Assembly: GCA_020859755.1 (NCBI GenBank)
Contig: JAJBVP010000191.1
Location: 1 to 47,076 of the forward strand
Reading direction: 5' to 3'
From: Bacteroidales bacterium
GTDB lineage: Bacteria > Bacteroidota > Bacteroidia > Bacteroidales > Muribaculaceae
Length of the DNA stretch: 47,076 nt
Shown here: one piece after another, positions 8,553 through 15,472 of the stretch
Position numbering within the stretch: the first letter of the stretch is position 1
Layout: each line of letters opens with the position of its first letter
Program-made: the position numbers and the translations under genes
Notes under the pieces: model-generated
The model's database searches: none
Told to the model about the DNA's origin: nothing
Seen by the model: the letters and a program-made list of their open reading frames with translations, nothing else

Positions 8553-9422
8553 TCAACTTTGCGCATCTACAACAAATCCAAATAAGAAATTTGCATTGTT
8601 AGGATATTTGCTGACATAATCGGTCGTTACAAGATAGCAGCGTCTTACATATTCGGATGGGGATTCTGAACTAATCCTGTCACAATACCAACTGTCAAGA
8701 GTTAACGTAATGCGTCCATTCTCCATCTTATATACATCTCCACCAAGAATAGGTATGTTTGAATTAAAATATCCATTCGCTATTTTCAGTGCTTCTTTTT
8801 GTGGATAGGCAAAACCATGAACACCTAAGGGCTCAAGAGAATACTTGATAATCAGTTTGTCGGATAAATACGAATCTGGAAATAAGACAGTAGATAAATC
8901 AATACCTCCTCGAAAATCAACATCAGTAAGGATACTTTCGGAAAAATCCACATCGTTCAATCTTCCTTTATTGGAAACCCAATAAGATAACTTATCACCA
9001 TAAAAATAACTATCGTAGTTGGGGCCACAAAATACACAACCGTAAATTTTTCCTATAAATTTACACTTTGCAAATGATGCAGCGATAAATGCGGTTTTGA
9101 AATCGCAATCAATGAATGTGCATCCAATAAAGTCTGCGATTCCTAAACTCCGTAATTTAACGCGTTCAAAGGTACAGCCAATATAGATGCTTTTACGTAG
9201 CAGAACACTGGTTCTGGCTCCTAATAAAGTGTGCTGCATTTTCCCGCTTTGAAAAACACAATCCTTAAACAGACAACCTCGTACAACGACATCGTTGAAA
9301 TCGCAGTTGACGAATTGGCATCCATTAAATTTCTTTTTTGTCCACCAAACTGCAATACCACTATTGCTAAATGAGGTATTCTTGAAAACCTGATTATTAT
9401 ATCGTCTATCGGTCAGTTTCAT
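8553..9422 (-). CDS. Pentapeptide-repeat-like protein (element cargo)
   Basis: A 289-residue protein whose first ~190 residues show irregular Cys/Phe-rich pentapeptide-type strands such as CQFVNCDFND, CLFKDCVFQ and CTFIDCDFKTAF. This points to a right-handed beta-helix. The last ~90 residues are a separate alpha/beta region (ALKIANGYFNS onward). There is no signal peptide or membrane helix, so it is probably cytosolic. Its start overlaps the stop of the upstream membrane-protein gene by 4 bp (ATGA at 9419-9422), so the two are translationally coupled and probably act together. Composition is much more AT-rich than the rest of the window. The function is not recognisable; immunity or defence cargo is a guess. 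Confidence 0.65.
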   Translation of the reverse strand: MKLTDRRYNNQVFKNTSFSNSGIAVWWTKKKFNGCQFVNCDFNDVVVRGCLFKDCVFQSGKMQHTLLGARTSVLLRKSIYIGCTFERVKLRSLGIADFIGCTFIDCDFKTAFIAASFAKCKFIGKIYGCVFCGPNYDSYFYGDKLSYWVSNKGRLNDVDFSESILTDVDFRGGIDLSTVLFPDSYLSDKLIIKYSLEPLGVHGFAYPQKEALKIANGYFNSNIPILGGDVYKMENGRITLTLDSWYCDRISSESPSEYVRRCYLVTTDYVSKYPNNANFLFGFVVDAQS

Positions 9423-10396
9423 GGTTCAAAAAAGATAATTGCGAATGAATAGATGTAGAGTGCAACTACTAAAATCCACATACTAATTTTCCATCTTAGT
9501 CTTGTTTTATTTGGTAAATTCCCAAAACGGATATAATATCGTTCACTCCGATTCTCAAAGTCCATGAACCAGACGAATATGAAATAAACAGCAAGTGTAA
9601 TCCACGCCAACGTGAAATTATGCCATATGAATATTATTGAAAAGCATAATGTCATCACAATTCCCCCATCTAAAAGCCGGACATCATAAATGTCGGGAAG
9701 TGTCTCTTTCTTGTTATTTTTACCCAAAGCCATCAATGCGTATGCACGTATCTGGACAATGTTGTTGAAAATGGATGCAAATACATTTCTTATCCGAATA
9801 GTTGCTTGTTCACGGTTGCACCAACGGCGGATATATGTGTAGCTATCACTGAACATTCCGCTTTGAAAAATACATCTATGTTTATTCTTGCGGGCTTCTT
9901 TGATAATTGCCAAAGCATCTTCCTCTTTGCCATTATGGATAAGAGCCATAAGATATAGCAGTCGGTCGGGGTCATGATCCATTTTTGACTCGTCAGGAAA
10001 GAATGTGTTTGCATCAGGATTAGCAGTTAGGAATTTTGATATTGCATCCTTTGCATTTTGGAATATACCCTCAATTATATCAATGAGTTCGCTCTTGGCA
10101 GCGACTTTCGTAATCTCGTATGAAGATAGGACTTGCCCTGATAGAGAGTAAGCACCTGTTCCACGCAAGCTCAAAGGTTCGTTCTTGTTATCCGAGGCAT
10201 CCCATATATTCCACCACAAATCATCTGCATACATGGGCTTGACGGTGAGCCGGACGTCACCAGTCAGAAAATACAGACAGAAGAAATAACCGCTCTCTAC
10301 TTTGAAGTTGACATAAGAACTTTGGCGAAAGCCATACTTACGACTCACGCTACGCCTTACATCGGCTATCATTTTATTGTATTCCTTGTCGGTCAT
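9419..10396 (-). CDS. Cargo membrane protein with cytoplasmic N-terminal domain
   Basis: A 325-residue protein. Residues ~1-85 form an alpha/beta domain with VSRKYGFRQSSYVNF and VRLTVKPMYADDLWWNIW, reminiscent of DUF4304-like proteins found in Bacteroidales immunity arrays. Residues ~100-215 are helical with a TPR-like stretch (LLYLMALIHNGKEEDALAII). The C-terminal ~100 residues hold about three membrane helices (near 250-265, 268-285 and 305-322). It is the first gene of a two-gene minus-strand operon with a good promoter motif 27 bp upstream. The combination with a pentapeptide-like partner on a mobile element suggests accessory defence or immunity, but no catalytic motif is seen. Confidence 0.6.
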   Translation of the reverse strand: MTDKEYNKMIADVRRSVSRKYGFRQSSYVNFKVESGYFFCLYFLTGDVRLTVKPMYADDLWWNIWDASDNKNEPLSLRGTGAYSLSGQVLSSYEITKVAAKSELIDIIEGIFQNAKDAISKFLTANPDANTFFPDESKMDHDPDRLLYLMALIHNGKEEDALAIIKEARKNKHRCIFQSGMFSDSYTYIRRWCNREQATIRIRNVFASIFNNIVQIRAYALMALGKNNKKETLPDIYDVRLLDGGIVMTLCFSIIFIWHNFTLAWITLAVYFIFVWFMDFENRSERYYIRFGNLPNKTRLRWKISMWILVVALYIYSFAIIFFEP

Positions 10397-10422
10397 CTCA
10401 CTATCAATCCAGTTCTAATCCA

Positions 10423-10430
10423 CAAAGTTA
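10423..10430 (-). promoter_or_regulatory. Bacteroidales -7 promoter element for cargo operon
   Basis: On the minus strand this reads TAACTTTG, matching TAnnTTTG, 27 bp before the start codon at 10396. A T-rich stretch (GGTTTTAG) lies about 20 bp further upstream as a poor -33 element. Confidence 0.5.
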
Positions 10431-10570
10431 ATACAATTCTTGCTAAAACCATTACGTTGCCATGCGTAAAGTGCTTGAACTTAAGGGACAAACTGAAATC
10501 TTATCCCTTTATAGCGTGATTTTGCTATTGTATCCCCATTTCCCTGTTTTTCCCTTCTGTTTTGACTACT

Positions 10571-10650
10571 AATTAACGTAGTTTGTACCTCGCTTGTTAC
10601 TTGAATTGGATATAGCGTTGATTTTCAGCTGTGGTAAGTAATTCCTTGAC
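10571..10650 (+). repeat. Diverged internal copy of the element's right end
   Basis: This stretch shares an ordered set of blocks with the true right end at 11835-11907: TTAACG, TAGTT(T)GTACC, TATAG, the 12-mer TTGATTTTCAGC (10618-10629 versus 11870-11881), then GGTAA and AATTCC. Spacers differ. It lies in the 371-bp gene-free interval 10397-10767 and looks like a relic attachment end, separating the two-gene cargo from the lipoprotein gene. Confidence 0.55.
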
Positions 10651-10767
10651 AACTATCTTGCGACTTCACCGCCATTCTCGCTAACATCCTTAACAACCTT
10701 TCATTCTTTCTCCGCTGACGCTATGAAAACGCAAAGCGATAGCAACATCTGGTTATTGAAGTATAAA

Positions 10768-11514
10768 TCAGATAAATTCAGATAGTATAATTTTCAAGTA
10801 AAGGATTTTGCATTTAACAAAATCATAGGAACGTAGATAGAGAGCATTGTTTTTGTTCCAAAAGATTGGCTCAATTTGGTCTTCTTCGGTTAGATACATA
10901 CAATACTCGCCGTCATACATTTCATTACTGTATGTTTGAATTTTGCTAATTCCATTTTCTCCAATTTGGAAGAAATGCAAGTCTAAATGAATGTCGCAAT
11001 CTTGACGGACTTGACAGACGAAAACTCCGTTTTTGTTAATGGCTGACGGTTCAAGGTTTGTATCATCAACCCATTTGCCTGATGTGGAATCATACCACCA
11101 TATACTATTGTTATGATAGTCAAGTGGTATTCTTAGACCCAACAATTTCAGTTCAGGATAATAAAGCAAATTATCCTTATTAAACAGTTCTTCATTCGTT
11201 ACAGCCTCGTATATCGCACATTTATCCAATGAATCTAACCCGGCTATACGTTTTTGTGTGTCTTGAAAAATTTTATTCAAAACATCTTGTTGGGCTATCG
11301 AATCAATACGTTGTGGATAAATATTATAATCAGATGCTGTGCTATTAGCATGCATATATTCCTCCTCACTGATTTCTTGAGCGCAGAAAATAGCGTTTCC
11401 AGCAGATTGGGCAGTATTAGCAGTTTCTGTACCAAGTTTTGATGATTGGTTATTACAGGATATGGCAATTATTGAAATCATCAATATCCAAAATCTCTTA
11501 TCTGTCAGCTTCAT
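10768..11514 (-). CDS. Cargo lipoprotein, unknown function
   Basis: A 248-residue protein with a lipoprotein signal: KR, a hydrophobic stretch, then IISIIAISC-type lipobox with the cysteine near residue 20. The mature part is acidic and soluble, with aromatic-rich strands such as YPELKLLGLRIPLDYHNN and an unusually Tyr/Asp-rich C-terminal half. It is preceded by ~390 bp of non-coding DNA with a TAACTTTG motif (minus strand, 11650-11657) 136 bp upstream. It lies between the relic internal end and the true right end of the element, so it may have been acquired separately. An envelope-located immunity protein is possible but unproven. Confidence 0.6.
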   Translation of the reverse strand: MKLTDKRFWILMISIIAISCNNQSSKLGTETANTAQSAGNAIFCAQEISEEEYMHANSTASDYNIYPQRIDSIAQQDVLNKIFQDTQKRIAGLDSLDKCAIYEAVTNEELFNKDNLLYYPELKLLGLRIPLDYHNNSIWWYDSTSGKWVDDTNLEPSAINKNGVFVCQVRQDCDIHLDLHFFQIGENGISKIQTYSNEMYDGEYCMYLTEEDQIEPIFWNKNNALYLRSYDFVKCKILYLKIILSEFI

Positions 11515-11903
11515 AATCTTCCAGTTCTTTGATTTAGTTAATTACACACTTTGCCTTTATTATCTATAAGCCCAGTGTTTAGATATTCGTCGGCCCTAAA
11601 CATATTATCCAAGAAGTGAGCTTATATATGTTTATTTGGCTTGCATACGCAAAGTTACATATTTTCACTGACATACAGCGTATTCCCTTGAAATTTAGTG
11701 TTTCTTTGCTTTCCACCTTAAATCATAAAAATATCTATTAACTGTTAATATTTAGTTAAATCTTTCATTCAAAACACACGCCTTTTCTAATCCTTTCACT
11801 CCCTCAAAGCAACTTTTTCACTCCCTCTTTTCCCTTAACGGATAGTTGTACCGTTATTTTCTTATATAGTTGATTTTCAGCGGTAAAAGTCATTGAAAAT
11901 CAA
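11515..11903. other. Right-end non-coding region of the element, with inverted repeat
   Basis: About 390 bp of AT-rich DNA without a gene. Next to attR there is a perfect 10-bp inverted repeat, TTGATTTTCA (11870-11879) and TGAAAATCAA (11894-11903), separated by 14 bp and directly abutting the TTCCACATGAA core. TTGTACC (11846-11852) matches heptamers at the left end. These are plausible integrase binding sites. Confidence 0.55.
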
Positions 11904-11914
11904 TTCCACATGAA
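11904..11914 (+). repeat. attR core, 11-bp direct repeat
   Basis: Second copy of TTCCACATGAA, identical to 2917-2927. The traG reading frame resumes here, and the ATG inside the core (11910) could serve as a start codon for the C-terminal fragment. Confidence 0.85.
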
Positions 11915-13088
11915 CTCGGTGGTGCGGCAGCTCCACGAGCAGGGCACCGACGTGGTGATGGTGGACACCGGCAACAGTTATGAGGGCCTTTGCGAGTACC
12001 TTGGTGGGAAGTATATCAGCTATACCGAGGCCAAGCCCATCACCATGAATCCGTTCAAAATCAGTCGGGATGAGAAGAATGTGGAGAAAATCAACTTTCT
12101 CAAAAACCTTGTGTTGCTGATTTGGAAAGGGTCAAACGGTGTGGTCAGCAAAACCGAGGACAGTCTTGTCAACCAGACACTCAACGAGTATTATGAGGAC
12201 TTCTTCGGTCAGCAACGTTGCGTGGCCTCGCTCTCATTCAATTCGTTCTATGACTTCGCCGTGGAGCGAATCCCGGTGATTATCCAAGAGAACGAGCTTA
12301 GGGGCATTGACTTCGCCGAATTGAAGTATCAACTGAAGGACTTCTACAAGGGCGGTTCGCACGAAGTCACTTTGAATGAGGAAATGGACGGCTCACTGTT
12401 CGGCGAGACATTCATAGTCTTTGAGATAGACGCTATCAAGGACGATCCCATACTGTTCCCTATCGTCACCCTGATTATCATGGACGTGTTCCTCCAGAAG
12501 ATGCGACTGAAAAAGAACCGCAAGGTGCTGGTAATAGAGGAGGCATGGAAAGCTATCGCTACCCCGCTGATGGCCGAGTACATTAAGTACCTCTACAAGA
12601 CAGCACGAAAGTTCTGGGCGAGCGTAGGTGTGGTCACCCAGGAGTTGCAGGACATCATCGGCTCGGAGATCGTCAAGGAAGCGATTATCAACAATTCAGA
12701 CGTGACGATGCTTCTCGACCAGTCGAAGTTCAAGGAGCGTTTTGATGATATCAAGGCCACTTTGGGCTTGACAGAGGTGGATTGCAAAAAGATTTTCACC
12801 ATCAATAGGCTGGACAACAAGGATGGTCGATCATATTTCAAGGAGGTCTTCATCCGACGTGGTTCTGTCAGCGATGTTTACGGTATTGAGGAAGCCCCCG
12901 AGTGCTACATGACCTATACCACCGAGCGCGCTGAGAAAGAAGCCCTAAAACTCTACAAGGAACAATTGGGTTGCTCCCATCAGCAAGCCATTGAGCGGTT
13001 CGTCGCAGACTGGCGCAAATCGGGCGAATCCAAGTACCTCCCCTTTGCCCAGCGTGTCCTCAAAGAAAACCGAGTATTGAATCTATGA
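11910..13088 (+). CDS. traG: TraG conjugation ATPase, 3' part (split by mobile element)
   Basis: C-terminal half of the TraG/VirB4-like ATPase, 392 residues if started at the ATG inside attR. It begins MNSVVRQLHEQGTD, the helix that normally follows Walker A. The Walker B motif KVLVIEEAW is at about residues 205-213 (658-666 in the rebuilt protein), followed by YLYKTARKFWASVGVVTQEL, the usual downstream block. No P-loop is present, so this piece alone cannot hydrolyse ATP. The stop overlaps the next start (ATGA at 13085-13088), showing the tra operon order was intact before the insertion. Confidence 0.88.
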   Translation: MNSVVRQLHEQGTDVVMVDTGNSYEGLCEYLGGKYISYTEAKPITMNPFKISRDEKNVEKINFLKNLVLLIWKGSNGVVSKTEDSLVNQTLNEYYEDFFGQQRCVASLSFNSFYDFAVERIPVIIQENELRGIDFAELKYQLKDFYKGGSHEVTLNEEMDGSLFGETFIVFEIDAIKDDPILFPIVTLIIMDVFLQKMRLKKNRKVLVIEEAWKAIATPLMAEYIKYLYKTARKFWASVGVVTQELQDIIGSEIVKEAIINNSDVTMLLDQSKFKERFDDIKATLGLTEVDCKKIFTINRLDNKDGRSYFKEVFIRRGSVSDVYGIEEAPECYMTYTTERAEKEALKLYKEQLGCSHQQAIERFVADWRKSGESKYLPFAQRVLKENRVLNL

Positions 13089-13639
13089 AACGACTGCTCG
13101 TTATAGGCATCATAATTATCTTCGGCATACAAGCTAAGGCTCAGTATGTGAAGATCAACATCGATCGCGAGACCGTAGCCACGATGGCCGCTGCCTACGC
13201 CACTGAGGCGTTGGTCGAGAGTTTCTATAACGAGCAAGCGGGCAAGATATTGGAGAAGTACCAATCTGCCGAGGTCGCTGCTGCGGCTATATTCGCGAGC
13301 AAGTATCTCGACCGCAAGGCGTTGACCACACTCGGCATTTGGGGCGACGGCACGCAAAACTACTACTACCGAAGAATTTACGTCTTGGTCGCATCCAAGA
13401 TTATGCCCAAGATTTGGACGGTCGCTGGGTTGATGCTCAAATCCCCTATGACCGCCGTTTATTGGGGCAGCTATCTGATGAAAATCTGCCAGGAAACCAA
13501 GAATCTGTGTTACCAATTTGAGAGCGTGGTCACCAATTCCTCATTGTCGTTCCGGGGAATCACATTCTTGGAGATGGATCCGAGGGTAAGCGCGATACTC
13601 GATGTCACCAAGATGGGAGGTGTGGATTGGAAGGGCTGA
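13085..13639 (+). CDS. Conjugal transfer protein, C-terminally truncated
   Basis: The frame overlaps the traG stop by 4 bp. It starts with a clear signal peptide (MKRLLVIGIIIIFGIQAKA, cleavage before Gln) and continues as a helical periplasmic or envelope protein with ATEALVESFYNEQAGKIL and PKIWTVAGLMLKSPMTAVYW. This resembles the secreted protein encoded after traG in Prevotella-type conjugative elements. Homology appears to stop near GGVDW (~13615-13630), after which the DNA belongs to an hsdR gene tail. The family members I recall are much longer, so this is a recombination or deletion product. No specific family number can be assigned with certainty. Confidence 0.6.
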   Translation: MKRLLVIGIIIIFGIQAKAQYVKINIDRETVATMAAAYATEALVESFYNEQAGKILEKYQSAEVAAAAIFASKYLDRKALTTLGIWGDGTQNYYYRRIYVLVASKIMPKIWTVAGLMLKSPMTAVYWGSYLMKICQETKNLCYQFESVVTNSSLSFRGITFLEMDPRVSAILDVTKMGGVDWKG

Positions 13640-14436
13640 TCGCAGCCCAGCAACAACTGGCCGACGAGGGGGTGAAAACCAACTTCGCCAAGCATTTCAC
13701 TCGTCTGGCGAAGGCGTGGGAGATCGTATCGCCCGACCAGTGTCTCGCTCCCTATCAGGGGGATTACTCCTGGCTGGCGCAGGTATACCAGAGCGTGAAG
13801 CCCGTAAGCCACGGCAGCCTGATATGGACACTGCTCGGAGCCAAGACCATCGAGCTAATCCACAACAGCATCGACACCATCGACATCGGTACCCCTCTGG
13901 AGGATCTTGTTGTCGACAGCGCGGTGATCGACTCGGTGCTCGAGGATGAGAAGAAACGTAAGAAGAAAATCGTAGAGGTGGAGAAACTGTTGCGACTGAG
14001 AATCGGCGCGCATAAGGGCGACGCGAAGTACAAGCAGTTCGCCGAGAAACTCGACGAGCTACGCCAACGCATGCAGGAGAATCTCATCTCCAGTATCGAC
14101 TTCCTGAAACAACTTCTCTCCCTTGCCAAGGAACTGCTCGAAGAAGAAAAGAAGGTGGATGCACCTGAGGACAAGCGCGCCAAAGCCCGTGCAGCTCTTA
14201 CAGAGCTATTCGAGAGCGTGCGCACTCCCGAAACGCCCATCGTGGTGGAGAACGTGGTCAACGACATCGACACCGAGGTGGTAGGCATCGTGCGCCAGTT
14301 CAAGGACGCTTTCAAGAGTGAGACCGCCAAACGCCAGATCAAGCAACGCCTCCGCGCTATCCTCTGGATCAAATATCAGATTAAAGACCCTGAGGTCTTC
14401 GACCGCGCCTACTCCTATATTGAAGAATACTACTAA
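13627..14436 (+). pseudogene. hsdR: hsdR 3' fragment (type I restriction subunit C-terminus)
   Basis: The open frame encodes 269 residues that match only the C-terminal part of type I restriction R subunits. Visible blocks are FTRLAKAWEIVSPDQ, YSWLAQVYQSVKP, LGAKTIELIHNSI, and the terminal region PIVVENVVNDID ... FDRAYSYIEEYY, the signature of the DUF3387-type HsdR tail. The nuclease and helicase domains (several hundred residues) are absent, and the 5' side is joined to the truncated conjugation gene. The ATG at 13627 is therefore just the first in-frame codon of a fragment. No hsdM or hsdS is present in the window. Confidence 0.75.
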
Positions 14437-14466
14437 TGGACTCCTCTACCACATTTCCCTTAGAAG

Positions 14467-14676
14467 GAAGCCAAGGTTTACCGCGACCACGGCGGCGTTT
14501 TCTCAGAAGAACACCGCAGGGCCATCGCTTTAGAACTGGGCGACGTGCTGTGGCACTGCGCCTCCCTGGCTCATGAGCTTGGTTTCTCTTTCGATGAAAT
14601 CGCGAAAATGAACCTTGAAAAAGTGCAATCGCGCCAACGCCGCGGCGTTATCCACGGCAACGGCGACAACCGTTAA
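14467..14676 (+). pseudogene. MazG-like pyrophosphohydrolase tail, 5' truncated
   Basis: The last 69 codons of a MazG-like nucleotide pyrophosphohydrolase frame remain: EAKVYRDHGG, then ALELGDVLWHCASLAHELG (the ELGDxLW helix that contributes acidic metal ligands), then the ending RRGVIHGNGDNR. A TAG at 14461-14463 closes the frame upstream, and an ATG overlapping the hsdR stop (14436) is in another frame, so the N-terminal half, including the first acidic motif, is deleted. Adjacency to hsdR suggests both came from one restriction island. Confidence 0.6.
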
Positions 14677-14710
14677 GTGTTATTTTTGCGAAAGGAAAAA
14701 AGGATTACCC

Positions 14711-14854
14711 ATGAAACACGACGAGCGATTGTCAAGGCGGGAAAGAGCAGACCATTGGTCAATAATTCTCCAAAGCTGGCGTATTTGTCAACTCAATGTC
14801 AAAAACGGCTTTTACGTTAAGTTAGGGGCCATCTGCCGCCGACCGATTCGGTGA
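14711..14854 (+). pseudogene. Possible IS66-type accessory transposase fragment
   Basis: A 47-codon frame starting MKHDERLSRRERADHW with a W-x-x-I-x-x-x-W spacing (HWSIILQSWRICQLNVK), recalling the N-terminus of IS66 accessory (TnpA-like) proteins. It is too short and too diverged to be sure. No IS66 terminal repeats or transposase follow. Confidence 0.25.
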
Positions 14855-15159
14855 CCTGGTGGTGATGGATCGCTATCTTTACTCCGAGACCAATTACCTT
14901 GTGCAAAGAAGTCGGAGATGTCCTTCGACTCCTTGGTGCCCTTCAAGGGGAGGATTAACCAAGTCCTAAGAACTTTGCCCGAATCGTAACGGTTTTTTGG
15001 ATTTGAAGCCGCTATGGCCGATATGGCGTTAACAATTGCTTTCATTTGCGCCCACTCTCCGTATTCCAGTTTACGGTACTCGCTCCAGGTTACACTGAAA
15101 TCAGTGATGGTCAAGGCATCGAAAAGGATCACGTTTTTGGTGTCCAAACCGGTGTCCAA
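14812..15159 (-). CDS. Short ORF in degraded region, doubtful
   Basis: A 115-codon minus-strand frame with a protein-like start (NVILFDALTITDFSVTW) and a stretch LPLKGTKESKDISDFFAQGN that loosely recalls the KD-x-SD-x-F block of toprim-type primases. Its 3' end overlaps the possible IS66 fragment on the other strand and reads as low-quality protein. It could be a scrap of a replication gene from an old element. Confidence 0.22.
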   Translation of the reverse strand: MDTGLDTKNVILFDALTITDFSVTWSEYRKLEYGEWAQMKAIVNAISAIAASNPKNRYDSGKVLRTWLILPLKGTKESKDISDFFAQGNWSRSKDSDPSPPGHRIGRRQMAPNLT

Positions 15160-15168
15160 ACCGGTGTC
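15139..15168 (+). repeat. 12-bp tandem repeat, 2.5 copies
   Basis: GGTGTCCAAACC twice in tandem followed by GGTGTC. It lies at the start of the minus-strand ORF ending at 15159. Confidence 0.6.
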
Positions 15169-15472
15169 TTATATTTTGAGTGGCCGAAAAGCTTGAAAAC
15201 AGTGTATAAATCAGCGCCCGACGAGCGGGGGCTCATCGGGTGCGATCGGGGTGTTTAGTGTGGTGATTTAGGCTTGGGGCAGCTCCCGGGGGTACATCCC
15301 ATGAACAAAAGGATAGATAGGAATTAATCAGTCGTGATGGGGCTGCCGCGAATCTTACTTACTCATAGGGAATCACAGGGTCATAACCTTGAATAATGCT
15401 TAAATGAAACAGAATTTACCTTGAAACTTACATAAATTTTCACTCTCTCAAGCAATCTTTTTTACCGAGAAA
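15169..15472. other. Gene-free interval between element debris and the polysaccharide locus
   Basis: About 300 bp in which I see no convincing gene, tRNA, attachment duplication or hairpin terminator. It lies downstream of the stop of the minus-strand GH5 gene. Confidence 0.4.

Larger units (their letters stand above)
2917..11914. mobile_element. Integrative mobilizable element inserted in traG
   Basis: The element is bounded by an 11-bp direct repeat, TTCCACATGAA, at 2917-2927 and 11904-11914; the repeat-to-repeat unit is 8,987 bp. Its content is coherent: excisionase-type helix-turn-helix protein, tyrosine integrase, second helix-turn-helix protein, two small proteins, candidate oriT, MobV relaxase, then cargo on the other strand. 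There are no mating-pair genes, so it must borrow a conjugation machine. The boundary call rests on exact in-frame restoration of traG upon excision. The GC content of the cargo half is clearly lower than that of the flanks. Confidence 0.9.

Noticed and set aside
9390..11514. Two cargo proteins starting with nearly the same peptide (MKLTDRRY and MKLTDKRF)
   Set aside because: The match covers only about seven residues and the two proteins differ entirely afterwards (one is a lipoprotein, the other cytosolic); probably chance.
14850..14925. Plus-strand peptide DLVVMDRYLYSETNYL as a nucleotide kinase remnant
   Set aside because: Too short, no P-loop nearby, and it lies in scrambled DNA where such matches arise by chance.
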